Shown piece after piece: positions 1 through 11,444 of a DNA stretch of 64,000 nucleotides. The DNA comes from Methylotenera oryzisoli (GTDB lineage: Bacteria > Pseudomonadota > Gammaproteobacteria > Burkholderiales > Methylophilaceae). The position numbers and the translations under genes are program-made. Positions within the stretch are counted from its first letter, which is position 1; each line of letters starts with the position of its first letter. The notes under the pieces are model-generated. The model did not search any database. It saw only the letters and a program-made list of their open reading frames with translations, and was not told the DNA's origin. The stretch is taken from contig CAMBZE010000004.1 in the NCBI GenBank assembly GCA_945872425.1, positions 1 to 64,000 of the forward strand. Reading direction: 5' to 3'.

Positions 1-118
1 GAAATGGACGATGCCACTGCGTGACTGGAAACCAGCTTTAAATAGGTTTACTATCCAGCTTGAGGAGAGGATGCCTCAGCAGTAATTAACCGGCGTTTAC
101 ACAAAATACGGAACACCC
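1..118 (+). mobile_element. 3' end of an IS256-family insertion sequence (transposase C-terminus plus right terminal inverted repeat)
   Basis: Frame 2 (2..85) reads KWTMPLRDWKPALNRFTIQLEERMPQQ*, typical of the IS256/Mutator transposase C-terminus. It is followed by gtttacacaaaatacggaacaccc, which resembles the IS256-group terminal IR (reverse complement GGGTGTTCCGTATTTTGTGTAAAC). Confidence 0.8.
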
Positions 119-169
119 TTGAACATCTGCTTTTCCACTTGCCAACTTAATTTACTTGGAAGCTTTAAT

Positions 170-511
170 ATGTCTACCGAAATCATTACACCCAATAACG
201 ATGAAAAAAACATTGCAACTATTACGCATCTGGGTGGCACGGTGTTTTCCTTCATACCGGCCTTGATTGTATGGCTGCTTAAAAAGGATGATAGTGAATA
301 TCTTGCTGCACAGGCAAAAGAGGCGCTGAATTTTCAGATGACTGTGCTGTTGGCACAGTTTATTGCCGGTATCTTGGTGTGGCTTTTGATAGGCATCTTG
401 TTGATCCCGATTATTTGGCTGGCTAACATTGTTTTTTGCATCATCGCCGCCATCTCTACCAGCAAGGGCGAAACTTATCGTTATCCGTTAACTTTACGCT
501 TGGTTAATTAA
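170..511 (+). CDS. DUF4870 domain-containing small membrane protein (Tic20-like)
   Basis: MSTEIITPNNDEKNIATITHLGGTVFSFIPALIVWLLKKDDSEYLAAQAKEALNFQMT...; the DUF4870 pattern is recognisable. ATG at 170 preferred over the upstream TTG. Confidence 0.8.
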   Translation: MSTEIITPNNDEKNIATITHLGGTVFSFIPALIVWLLKKDDSEYLAAQAKEALNFQMTVLLAQFIAGILVWLLIGILLIPIIWLANIVFCIIAAISTSKGETYRYPLTLRLVN

Positions 512-542
512 ACGCCCAATTAAAAGAATTTAAGGATTTTTT

Positions 543-2576
543 GTGTCAAACCCATTGTTACATCTTTCTGGCTTACCAAAATTTAACGAGGTCAAAGCCA
601 ACCATGTTTCTCCCGCCATTGACCATTTGCTTAGTGAAGCAAGAGCAACAATAGAAACCCTCGCTACAAGTGAGGTCGCTGTTACCTGGGATAATTTTGC
701 TGCCAAACTAGAAGACCTGGAAGAAAAGTTATCTCGTGCGTGGTCGCAAGTGGGGCACATGAATGCGGTGGTGAATAGCCCCGAGTTACGTGAGGCTTAT
801 AATGATAATCTATCCAAACTCACTGATTTTTATGCAGACTTGGGGCAGGATGAGCGCCTTTATGCGAAATTTCGCGCTTTGCGAGCCAGCGCGCAATTTA
901 ACACTCTGACATCTGCGCAGAAGAAAATTATAGAAAACGAATTGCGCGACTTTCGTCTAGGGGGCGCTGAGTTACCCACAGAACAAAAAGTGCGCTTTAA
1001 GGAAATTCAAGAAGAATTGTCTAAATTATCTTCTAAGTTTGAAGAAAACGTATTAGACACGACCAATGAATACGCACTATACGTGGAAGATGCTACTACG
1101 CTTAAAGGCATCCCCGAAGACGTGCTGCAAGCAGCATCAGAAGCGGCGCAAGCGGGTAATGAAACTAAAAATGCGGGCTGGAAATTTACATTGCACTTTC
1201 CTTCTTATTTGCCGGTGTTGCAATATGCCGAAAATCGCCCATTGCGCGCAACGTTGTATCGCGCATATGCCACGCGTGCTTCCGAGTTTGGAAAGCCTGA
1301 GTGGGATAACACGCCGATTATCGCGCAAATTCTCAAATTACGTCTTGAGGCAGCGCAGTTACTTGGTTTTGAAAATTATGCTGAACTCTCTATCGCCACC
1401 AAAATGGCGGAATCTGCGCAACACGTGGAAGATTTCTTGCAAGACTTAGCCAAAAGAGCCAAGCCGTATGCATTGGAAGATAAAGCCGAGCTTGATGAAT
1501 ATGCAGCAAAACTCGGTATCACCGACATGCAGGCATGGGATGTTGCCTATGTTTCAGAAAAACTGCGCGAAGAAAAATATGCGTTTTCTGACCTTGAAGT
1601 AAAACAATACTTCCCGGAAAGCAAAGTGCTTGCCGGTTTATTCAAAGTGGTTGAAACCATTTTTGGCGTACACGTGACGCAAACCGAAGCCCCTGTATGG
1701 CATGAAACTGCAAGTTTTTATGCGATTAAAGACCATGCCGGTAAACTGATAGGCCAGTTTTATCTGGATTTATACGCACGCAACAATAAACGTGGCGGCG
1801 CCTGGATGGATGAAGCGATCACGCGCCGTAAAGTAGCGGGTGAGCTCACCACACCTGTGGCCTATTTAACCTGCAATTTTTCTGCGCCAGTTGGGGGCAA
1901 GCCCGCGTTGTTCACCCATGATGAAGTGCTCACCATGTTCCATGAGTTTGGTCATGGCCTGCATCACATGCTGACCGAGGTGGATTACTACAGCGTATCC
2001 GGCATCAAAGGTGTGGAGTGGGATGCCGTTGAGTTGCCCAGTCAGTTTATGGAAAACTTTTGCTGGGAGTGGGAAGTATTACGCCACATGACTGCCCATG
2101 TTGACACTGGCGAGCAACTGCCACGTGCATTGTTCGATAAAATGGTCGCGGCGAAAAATTTCCAGGCGGGCATGCAAACCGTGCGTCAAATTGAATTTTC
2201 ATTGTTTGATATTCGCCTGCACAGCGAGTTCGACCCATACGGCACAGCCACCGCATTGAATCTGATTGAATTGGTACGTGATGAAGTCGCCGTCGTGCGC
2301 CCGCCTGAGTGGAATCGCTTTCCGCATAACTTTACCCATATTTTTTCAGGGGGCTATGCTGCAGGATATTACAGTTACAAATGGGCAGAAGTGTTGTCAG
2401 CTGATGCCTACAGCATGTTTGAAGAAGATGGCGTGCTATCGAGCGAGGCTGGTCAGCGCTATTGGCAAGAAATTTTGGCCCAAGGGGGTTCACGCCCGGC
2501 ATTGGAGTCATTTACCGCGTTCCGTGGACGTGAGCCAAGTATTGATGCGCTGCTACGCCATAGTGGCATGAACTAG
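543..2576 (+). CDS. prlC: oligopeptidase A (M3 family metallopeptidase)
   Basis: 677 aa, HEFGHGLHHML zinc motif, full-length M3 peptidase pattern. GTG start. Confidence 0.95.
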   Translation: MSNPLLHLSGLPKFNEVKANHVSPAIDHLLSEARATIETLATSEVAVTWDNFAAKLEDLEEKLSRAWSQVGHMNAVVNSPELREAYNDNLSKLTDFYADLGQDERLYAKFRALRASAQFNTLTSAQKKIIENELRDFRLGGAELPTEQKVRFKEIQEELSKLSSKFEENVLDTTNEYALYVEDATTLKGIPEDVLQAASEAAQAGNETKNAGWKFTLHFPSYLPVLQYAENRPLRATLYRAYATRASEFGKPEWDNTPIIAQILKLRLEAAQLLGFENYAELSIATKMAESAQHVEDFLQDLAKRAKPYALEDKAELDEYAAKLGITDMQAWDVAYVSEKLREEKYAFSDLEVKQYFPESKVLAGLFKVVETIFGVHVTQTEAPVWHETASFYAIKDHAGKLIGQFYLDLYARNNKRGGAWMDEAITRRKVAGELTTPVAYLTCNFSAPVGGKPALFTHDEVLTMFHEFGHGLHHMLTEVDYYSVSGIKGVEWDAVELPSQFMENFCWEWEVLRHMTAHVDTGEQLPRALFDKMVAAKNFQAGMQTVRQIEFSLFDIRLHSEFDPYGTATALNLIELVRDEVAVVRPPEWNRFPHNFTHIFSGGYAAGYYSYKWAEVLSADAYSMFEEDGVLSSEAGQRYWQEILAQGGSRPALESFTAFRGREPSIDALLRHSGMN

Positions 2577-2588
2577 GTCATTGATTGG

Positions 2589-3362
2589 ATGAAATTCGCC
2601 ACATGGAATGTTAATTCTCTCAATGTCCGATTGCCGCATGTATTAGACTGGTTGCGTGATAACCGGCCAGATGTACTATGTTTGCAAGAAACCAAACAAG
2701 AAGATAGCAAGTTTCCTTATGAGATATTCAAGGAAGCTGGCTATCATGCGGTTCATATTGGGCAAAAAACCTATAACGGCGTCGCCATCCTGAGTCGTCA
2801 TGCCTTGAGTAACATTCAGTGCAATATCCAGAATTTTAATGATGACCAACAGCGCTTAATTGCCGCTAACATCGGCGATATTCGCGTAATTTGCGCCTAT
2901 ATTCCGAATGGTCAGGCGGTTGACTCAGACAAATATCAGTACAAAATGCATTGGCTCGATGCGTTAACTGCTTGGCTTAGCACTGAGCTGGCGGCGCATC
3001 CCAAGTTGCTGCTGCTGGGCGATTACAATATCGCGCCAGAAGATCGTGATTGCCATGATCCCACAGCGTGGATGGGCCAGATACTAGTCTCACCTCCCGA
3101 GCGGAAAGCATTTCAAAACCTGATTGCATTAGGTTTGCATGATAGTTATAGATTGTTTGAGCAGCCTGAAAAAAGCTTTAGCTGGTGGGATTACCGCATG
3201 ATGGGCTTCAGGCGTAATTTTGGTATGCGTATTGACCATATCCTAGTGAGCACCGCACTTAAAGCCTCCTGCAAATCAGCACACATAGATAAGGCACCGC
3301 GCAGGCTTGAGCGCCCCTCTGACCACACACCAGTCGTATTGGAGTTATTGGATGCTTATTAA
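2589..3362 (+). CDS. xth: exodeoxyribonuclease III
   Basis: MKFATWNVNSLNVRLPHVLDWL...LCLQETK...RIDHILVS...SDHTPVVLEL; Exo III motifs. Confidence 0.95.
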   Translation: MKFATWNVNSLNVRLPHVLDWLRDNRPDVLCLQETKQEDSKFPYEIFKEAGYHAVHIGQKTYNGVAILSRHALSNIQCNIQNFNDDQQRLIAANIGDIRVICAYIPNGQAVDSDKYQYKMHWLDALTAWLSTELAAHPKLLLLGDYNIAPEDRDCHDPTAWMGQILVSPPERKAFQNLIALGLHDSYRLFEQPEKSFSWWDYRMMGFRRNFGMRIDHILVSTALKASCKSAHIDKAPRRLERPSDHTPVVLELLDAY

Positions 3363-3378
3363 TTCGGTCCGATGATAT

Positions 3379-5871
3379 TTAATGCGGGTCCAATAATTTC
3401 TCAGCCGGATTAAATACCGAATTCCTGGGTTCCTTTGGTTGTGGTTCAGCTGCTTTCGAATTGGTGGGTTTTGGCATCAAAACAGTCTCGGGTTGCACTA
3501 ATCGCTGCGCCTGACTTTGTATAGTTTGGCTTTGCACAGCATCGTGGGATGCCTCCGGATCATCTAGTATCGACGGTAGAGGCGCCTCAATTTCAGGGGG
3601 TGGATTTTCGTGATAGAAATATTCATAAACTCCATTTTCATCATTGTCGGCACGCACACCCGTTGTCGGGTCAACCCTCAATGCCATAACACCATCTGGA
3701 ATAGGATTATCGCTTTCAGGGATGCTTCTTAGCGCCGTCGCCATATATTTAATCCAAATGGGCAATGCCGCAGCACCGCCCGTTTCACTTCCACCCAGAG
3801 GACGAGGTTTGTCAAATCCTATCCATGCAACTGCAACTTGTTTGGGGTTGTATCCGGCAAACCAGGCGTCAAAGTGATCATTCGTTGTGCCGGTTTTGCC
3901 TGCAATGTCACTGCGTCCCAACTGGAGCGCTCTGGTCGCCGTGCCGCGTCTAATCACATCCTGCATCATGGAGTTCATGATGAAGGCATTACGTGAATCA
4001 ATGACGCGGGGTGCCCCATTATTGACGCTAACAAATTTGGTTTCTAAAATCACTTTACCGCTTTGGTCTACAATTTTAGTAATTAGATTCGGCTTAACGC
4101 GATAACCGCCATTGGCAAAAACGGCATAAGCATTGGCCATTTGCCATGGTGTGACAGAGCCGGCACCTAGCGCCATGGTGAGGTAAGCCGGGTGGTCTTT
4201 GGCGGCAAAGCCAAAGCGTGTGATGTAATCTTGCGTATAACCGGCGCCGATTGATTGCAGGACGCGAATAGAGACCATATTTTTAGATTTAACCAGCGCC
4301 TGCCTTAGGCGAATAGGTCCATCAAAAGTATTATCAAAGTTTTGTGGCGACCAGGCTTTTTCTCCGGTTTCATCCGATGAAAAACTCAAAGGCGCATCTT
4401 CAATAATCGTTGCTGCTGTAAATCCTTTTTCCAGCGCGGCTGAGTAAACAAAAGGCTTGAAGCTTGATCCTGGCTGGCGCCAAGCCTGCGTTACACGGTT
4501 AAACTTATTACGATTAAAGTCAAAGCCACCCACCAAAGCACGTATTGCCCCTGTTTCAGGATCAAGTGCGACTAAGGCTGATTCTACTTGTGGCAACTGC
4601 GCAACTCGCCAGCCGTTACTATCTTTTAGCCCAGCGGTTTTGAATACGCGAATCACCGCTCCAGGTTTTAATACACGTTTTGCCGGGTCTTTTTCGTTGA
4701 GTGTTTTTTCTACTAAAGCCAAGCTTTTGCCAGTAATTTCAAGGTCATCACCATTTTTTGTGTGGACTCGAATGGATTTTTGACTGACATTGGTAATGAT
4801 TGCGGGGATGAGTCCATTGGATTCATCCATTTCATCCAAGGCATTATCTAAAGCATTCGTCTGTTCACTGGATGAAAGTACCGCAAGATCCAGGATTTTT
4901 TCGGGGCCACGATAACCATGGCGCAAGTCGTAATCTAAAACACCCTCTCTAATGGCTGCATTGGCAGCTTCCTGATTAGCTTTACGAATAGTGGTGTAAA
5001 CATTCAAGCCGCTGCTATAAATATCATCTTGATATTTTGCGTATAAACTTTCCCGTACAATTTCTGCAACGTAGTCCGCCGCCAAATCGCGAGATTGTTT
5101 GGATGTTTTGAAACGCAGCGGTTGTTTTAAAGCCTCCAGATAGACGGGCTCTTTAATAAACCCGAAGCGATACATATCGCGTAACACCTCTTTTTGTCGG
5201 CCAATTGCACGCTTGGGGTTAACAAACGGATTGTAACCAGACGGGGCCTTGGGCAGACCGGCTAGCAGGGCGGTTTCTGCCAAATTTAACTTCTCTAATG
5301 GCTTGCCATAATATACCTGTGAGGCAGCAGCAAAGCCGTATGCGCGCTGCCCTAAATAAATTTGATTGATATAAAGCTCTAATATTTTATCTTTGCTTAA
5401 ATTGTGTTCAATTTTAATGGCGAGCAAAGCCTCGTTTACTTTAGTAATGAGTGTGCGCTTGCCATTAGGCGGGGTGAAAAAGTTTTTGGCAACCTGCATG
5501 GTGATGGTGCTGGCACCTTCGTGACCCTTGCCGGTAACATTGTTTTTGATAGCGCGTAATATGCCCTTGGTATCAACACCGTGATGCCGGTAAAAGCGGC
5601 GGTCTTCAATGGCGAGAACCGCATCTTTCATGTTCTGGGTCACTTGCTCTATTTTAATGTAGGCGCGGCGCTCTTCACCAAATTCGTCTATTAAATAGCC
5701 ATCTTCGGAATAAACCCGTAACGGAAGTTTAGGATGGTAGTCTGTCAGCGCCTCAAGCGAGGGTAGTGCAGGATAGATCAATGCTGCGGCTATCCCTATC
5801 AGAGCAACCACTGATAAGCCGCCAACAACTAAAGCCAAAAAAAGAGTGTGCCACCATTTATTAAGTGTCAT
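3379..5871 (-). CDS. mrcA: penicillin-binding protein 1A
   Basis: Transglycosylase (EDRRFYRHHGVD...GASTITMQVAKN) and transpeptidase (PGSSFKPFVY, SKNM, GKTGTTND) motifs. Confidence 0.95.
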   Translation of the reverse strand: MTLNKWWHTLFLALVVGGLSVVALIGIAAALIYPALPSLEALTDYHPKLPLRVYSEDGYLIDEFGEERRAYIKIEQVTQNMKDAVLAIEDRRFYRHHGVDTKGILRAIKNNVTGKGHEGASTITMQVAKNFFTPPNGKRTLITKVNEALLAIKIEHNLSKDKILELYINQIYLGQRAYGFAAASQVYYGKPLEKLNLAETALLAGLPKAPSGYNPFVNPKRAIGRQKEVLRDMYRFGFIKEPVYLEALKQPLRFKTSKQSRDLAADYVAEIVRESLYAKYQDDIYSSGLNVYTTIRKANQEAANAAIREGVLDYDLRHGYRGPEKILDLAVLSSSEQTNALDNALDEMDESNGLIPAIITNVSQKSIRVHTKNGDDLEITGKSLALVEKTLNEKDPAKRVLKPGAVIRVFKTAGLKDSNGWRVAQLPQVESALVALDPETGAIRALVGGFDFNRNKFNRVTQAWRQPGSSFKPFVYSAALEKGFTAATIIEDAPLSFSSDETGEKAWSPQNFDNTFDGPIRLRQALVKSKNMVSIRVLQSIGAGYTQDYITRFGFAAKDHPAYLTMALGAGSVTPWQMANAYAVFANGGYRVKPNLITKIVDQSGKVILETKFVSVNNGAPRVIDSRNAFIMNSMMQDVIRRGTATRALQLGRSDIAGKTGTTNDHFDAWFAGYNPKQVAVAWIGFDKPRPLGGSETGGAAALPIWIKYMATALRSIPESDNPIPDGVMALRVDPTTGVRADNDENGVYEYFYHENPPPEIEAPLPSILDDPEASHDAVQSQTIQSQAQRLVQPETVLMPKPTNSKAAEPQPKEPRNSVFNPAEKLLDPH

Positions 5872-6001
5872 GAATAATGAGTTTTCTTTTTAATAAGCAT
5901 AGCGTGCCATTATAAAGCAGTCGTGGGTTTTGCATATACAATCAAGCATGGCGTTGGTAAAATGCCTACATCGGCTAGCGCTTCCTTAATTAGGATAAAT
6001 A

Positions 6002-6565
6002 ATGTTACTAATGATAGATAACTATGATTCGTTCACCTACAACTTGGTACAGTATTTGGGTGAACTAGGTCAGGACGTGCTTGTATATCGTAATGATGAA
6101 ATTGATTTAACCAAAGTGGCCGAACTTAAACCTGATCACATTGTTATTTCACCGGGCCCCTGCACGCCGAACGAAGCAGGCATTAGCGTGCCACTGATCA
6201 AAGAATTTGCAGGAAAAATCCCTTTACTGGGCGTATGCTTGGGTCATCAAAGCATTGGCCAGGCATTTGGCGGTCATATCATTCACGCCAAGCAGTTGAT
6301 GCATGGCAAAACCTCATTGATACATCATAAAAACATCGGCGTATTCAAGGGGTTGCCTAACCCTTACACGGCGACACGCTATCATTCATTAGTCATCGAA
6401 AAAGAAACACTGCCTGACTGCCTAGAAATTACCGCATGGACAGACGATGGTGAGATTATGGGTGTACGCCATAAAACCCTAGCGGTTGAAGGTGTGCAGT
6501 TCCATCCCGAGTCTATACTGACAGAACACGGCCACGCGCTTTTGAATAACTTTTTGAAAGCCTGA
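6002..6565 (+). CDS. trpG: anthranilate synthase component II (glutamine amidotransferase)
   Basis: [23 protein letters not shown]...GVCLGHQ...[14 protein letters not shown]. Confidence 0.95.
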   Translation: MLLMIDNYDSFTYNLVQYLGELGQDVLVYRNDEIDLTKVAELKPDHIVISPGPCTPNEAGISVPLIKEFAGKIPLLGVCLGHQSIGQAFGGHIIHAKQLMHGKTSLIHHKNIGVFKGLPNPYTATRYHSLVIEKETLPDCLEITAWTDDGEIMGVRHKTLAVEGVQFHPESILTEHGHALLNNFLKA

Positions 6566-6569
6566 AACT

Positions 6570-7586
6570 GTGAACTATTCGCAAACCCTTAACCATGTCA
6601 TCAATGGTCAAAATTTAAGTTTTGACGCCATGCAAAGCCTAATGCGTCAGGTCATGGCAGGTGAGCTAACGCCTGCACAAATCGCCGGCTTGCTGGTGGC
6701 GTTACGCATTAAAGGTGAAACCATAGATGAAATCGCCGCCGCCGCCAGTGTGATGCGCGAACTTTCGACAAAAGTTAGTATTCAGAACTCAGCTCATTTA
6801 ATTGATACCTGCGGCACGGGTGGCGATGGCATACAAACGTTTAATGTCTCTACCGTGAGCGCCTTTGTTGCAGCAGCTGCTGGCGCAAAAGTCGCCAAGC
6901 ATGGCGGGCGCTCAGTTTCATCCACCTGCGGCAGTGCCGATGTACTGGAAGCTTTAGGTGTCAATGTCAACCAAACCCCTGAGCAAGTCGCAAACTGCGT
7001 GAACACCATTGGTTTAGGGTTCATGTTTGCGCCTAACCATCACAGCGCGATGAAGCATGCGGCACCGGTGCGCCGTGAACTCGGCGTGCGCACACTGTTT
7101 AACTTACTGGGCCCCCTGACCAATCCTGCTAACGCCAAGCGCCAGGTCATGGGCGTATTTTCCGCCGCATTAACCACTAAATTGGCACACGTATTAAAAC
7201 AATTGGGCAGCGAGCATGTCATGGTCGTCTGCGGTGCTGATGGCATGGATGAAATTTCATTCACCGGCGATACCCATGTCGCGGAGCTTAAAGATGGTCA
7301 GATATATGAATACACGCTAAACCCGCAGCAATTAGGATTAAGCCTGCACGAGTTAGCCAGCATTAAAGTCAACGATGCCCATGCATCAAAAGCCATGATT
7401 CTAGACGTGTTATCCGGTAAAACCGGCGCTGCGCGGGAGATTGTCCTACTCAATGCAGGTGCCGCCATTTACGTGGCGGGCATAGTGCCCAGCCTTCAAG
7501 AAGGTATCGCAACCGCTGCGAATATGCTGGATAACGGCAGAGCCAATCAAAAATTGCAGCAACTGATTGCCATGACAAACGCATAA
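6570..7586 (+). CDS. trpD: anthranilate phosphoribosyltransferase
   Basis: DTCGTGGDGIQTFNVST, KHGGRSVSSTCGSADVLEALG; GTG start. Confidence 0.95.
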   Translation: MNYSQTLNHVINGQNLSFDAMQSLMRQVMAGELTPAQIAGLLVALRIKGETIDEIAAAASVMRELSTKVSIQNSAHLIDTCGTGGDGIQTFNVSTVSAFVAAAAGAKVAKHGGRSVSSTCGSADVLEALGVNVNQTPEQVANCVNTIGLGFMFAPNHHSAMKHAAPVRRELGVRTLFNLLGPLTNPANAKRQVMGVFSAALTTKLAHVLKQLGSEHVMVVCGADGMDEISFTGDTHVAELKDGQIYEYTLNPQQLGLSLHELASIKVNDAHASKAMILDVLSGKTGAAREIVLLNAGAAIYVAGIVPSLQEGIATAANMLDNGRANQKLQQLIAMTNA

Positions 7587-7644
7587 GTATGATCAAATGA
7601 TATTCGAAGTCCCCATCACTTAAAGTTAAAGTAGCGAAACAACC

Positions 7645-8433
7645 ATGTCAGACATCCTGAATAAAATTATAGCAACCAAAGCAATTGAAGTTGCGGCAGC
7701 CAAAGCACAAAAACCGCTTGCTACTGTTCAAGCGGAAGCGCAGAGCGCTGCACCCACCCGCGATTTTGTGGCTAGCATACGCGCCAAAATCGCCAACAAG
7801 CAATCTGCCGTGATTGCGGAAATCAAAAAAGCCAGCCCCTCAAAAGGCATTATTCGTGCAGATTTCAATCCGACTGAAATTGCAAAGAGCTATGAACAGG
7901 GCGGCGCAGCATGTTTGTCAGTGCTCACTGACGTTGAGTATTTTCAAGGCTCTCCTGAGTACCTGAAACAGGCGCGCGCCGCATGTAGTCTGCCGGTATT
8001 ACGCAAAGACTTTATGATAGATCCCTACCAAGTGTATGAAGCACGTGCGATGGGTGCCGATTGCATTTTGTTAATTGCGGCTGCCATTGATTTGGCTAAA
8101 ATGCGCGAATTAGAAGCCATTGCGCACAGTTTAGCCATGGCAGTGCTGGTAGAAGTGCATAATGGTGAGGAGTTAGCCCTTGCCCTACAACTTGATACGC
8201 CCTTATTAGGCATCAATAACCGTAATTTACGCACTTTTGACGTCACGTTAGATACAACGCTAGGACTGCTCACACGTATCCCTGAAAATAAAATCGTAGT
8301 GACAGAGTCAGGTATTTTCACTAAAGAAGACGTTGCGCTAATGCAACAAAATAACGTACACACATTTCTGGTAGGTGAAGCTTTTATGCGCCAGCCTGAT
8401 CCAGGGGCTGAATTGGCAAAAGTATTCGCTTAA
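7645..8433 (+). CDS. trpC: indole-3-glycerol phosphate synthase
   Basis: [41 protein letters not shown]; follows trpD. Confidence 0.95.
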   Translation: MSDILNKIIATKAIEVAAAKAQKPLATVQAEAQSAAPTRDFVASIRAKIANKQSAVIAEIKKASPSKGIIRADFNPTEIAKSYEQGGAACLSVLTDVEYFQGSPEYLKQARAACSLPVLRKDFMIDPYQVYEARAMGADCILLIAAAIDLAKMRELEAIAHSLAMAVLVEVHNGEELALALQLDTPLLGINNRNLRTFDVTLDTTLGLLTRIPENKIVVTESGIFTKEDVALMQQNNVHTFLVGEAFMRQPDPGAELAKVFA

Positions 8434-8454
8434 TATGTATCACTCAAAGATTAG

Positions 8455-10068
<1,614 letters not shown>

Positions 10069-10125
10069 GCATCACCTAATGAAAAATCTGAGATTATAGT
10101 TACCCACCTCTTTAATCAGGTGAAG

Positions 10126-11439
10126 TTAGCCTTTAATCTTAATGTCCAATTGTTTCAGTTTTCGATACAAGTGCGTGCGTTCCAAACCGGCTATTTCAGC
10201 AAGTTTACTCATGTTACCGGACACATTTTTAATATGGTAGGCGAAATATAGCCGCTCAAAGTCATCACGCGCTTCTCGCAATGGTTGATTGAAATTCGTA
10301 TCCATCCCAGTATGCGCATCGGTTGTGCTTTGGCTTTCTGTTGTTTGCGATCCGACATCTGCCTGCCACGCATCATCAAATTGATGCAGCACTCTATTCA
10401 CGTCATCCAAAGTAATTTTTTCACTCAAGCTGGTTTGGATAAGGTTGCGAATAACAGCATCCAGCTGCGCTATATCGCCTGGCCAGCTGGCATTGCGCAG
10501 ACCATTTAGCGCGGCAATATCAAACTCTCGATATGAAATATCTGCAAGTTCAAACTGTAAGTTGGCGATGGCAATCGCCAAATCCGGGATATCTTCTTTG
10601 TGTTCCTCTAACGCGGGCACGCGTAAGGAAACCGCAGATAAAATTTGCAATAAGTTGTGATCAAACAATCCTTCAGCTTGCAGTTTTGGCAGGTTCTGGC
10701 TAGTGCCACATACCACACGTGCATTATATTTATCTGCCTTTGTAACCAGCAACAGCAAGCCTTTTTGCTCAGCTTTATTAAGTTCTGCAACCTCGGCAAC
10801 ATAAACTACGCCGTCACGAACCTGCTCTAAAACATCCAAAGGTGTGTTAACTAATTCACTAAACTCGGTCAGTTGTAGCCAAGGTGTATTCGCATTTTGC
10901 AAAAAGCGGGCACATAACTCGGCGCCACAACCTTTGGGGCCAATAAGCAATACTGGGCTGGGGCTATCATTAGCGCTAGCTGCAATTTTATCCAAGCGCT
11001 CTTTCAAAGCTAAAACAATTGGACTTTTACCCAGGTTAGCCAAACTCATCTCTGATTTTGGCAGTTGTTCACTGTGCTTTAATGCGGTAGCCACTGTTTT
11101 TAACAGCTTTTGCAGTGCAATCGGTTTTTCCAGAAAATCAAATGCGCCGATACGCGTTGCTTCAACCGCCGTATCAATTGTGCCATGACCAGACATCATG
11201 ACCACAGGCATCGTTAGCAAGCCACCATTCGCCCACTCTTTGAGCAAACTGATGCCATCGCAGTCAGGCATCCAAATATCGAGTAATACAACGTCCGGAC
11301 GCGCATGCAAACGTATGGCACGTGCCACTGCTGCATTATCAGCAAGCTCCACCTGATAGCCTTCGTCTTGCAAAATATCGCGCAATAATTCGCGTATGCC
11401 TATTTCATCGTCTACGACTAATATATGTTTTGATGCCAT
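10126..11439 (-). CDS. NtrX-type sigma-54-associated response regulator
   Basis: Receiver (ILVVDDEIGIRELLRDIL...LLDIWMPDCDGI), degenerate AAA domain, Fis-type HTH; immediately downstream of an NtrY-like kinase. Confidence 0.85.
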   Translation of the reverse strand: MASKHILVVDDEIGIRELLRDILQDEGYQVELADNAAVARAIRLHARPDVVLLDIWMPDCDGISLLKEWANGGLLTMPVVMMSGHGTIDTAVEATRIGAFDFLEKPIALQKLLKTVATALKHSEQLPKSEMSLANLGKSPIVLALKERLDKIAASANDSPSPVLLIGPKGCGAELCARFLQNANTPWLQLTEFSELVNTPLDVLEQVRDGVVYVAEVAELNKAEQKGLLLLVTKADKYNARVVCGTSQNLPKLQAEGLFDHNLLQILSAVSLRVPALEEHKEDIPDLAIAIANLQFELADISYREFDIAALNGLRNASWPGDIAQLDAVIRNLIQTSLSEKITLDDVNRVLHQFDDAWQADVGSQTTESQSTTDAHTGMDTNFNQPLREARDDFERLYFAYHIKNVSGNMSKLAEIAGLERTHLYRKLKQLDIKIKG

Positions 11440-11444
11440 GTTGT

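Noticed and set aside
340-365. Sigma-54-like promoter ttggcacagtttattgcc
   Set aside because: Inside the DUF4870 coding region and spacing between GG and GC is one base too long.
1066-1449. Alternative-frame and antisense ORFs in the track (e.g. 1066..1449, 8025..8363, 30..130 aa antisense ORFs in atp genes)
   Set aside because: Lie wholly within well-supported conserved genes, have no recognisable domains and unnatural composition.
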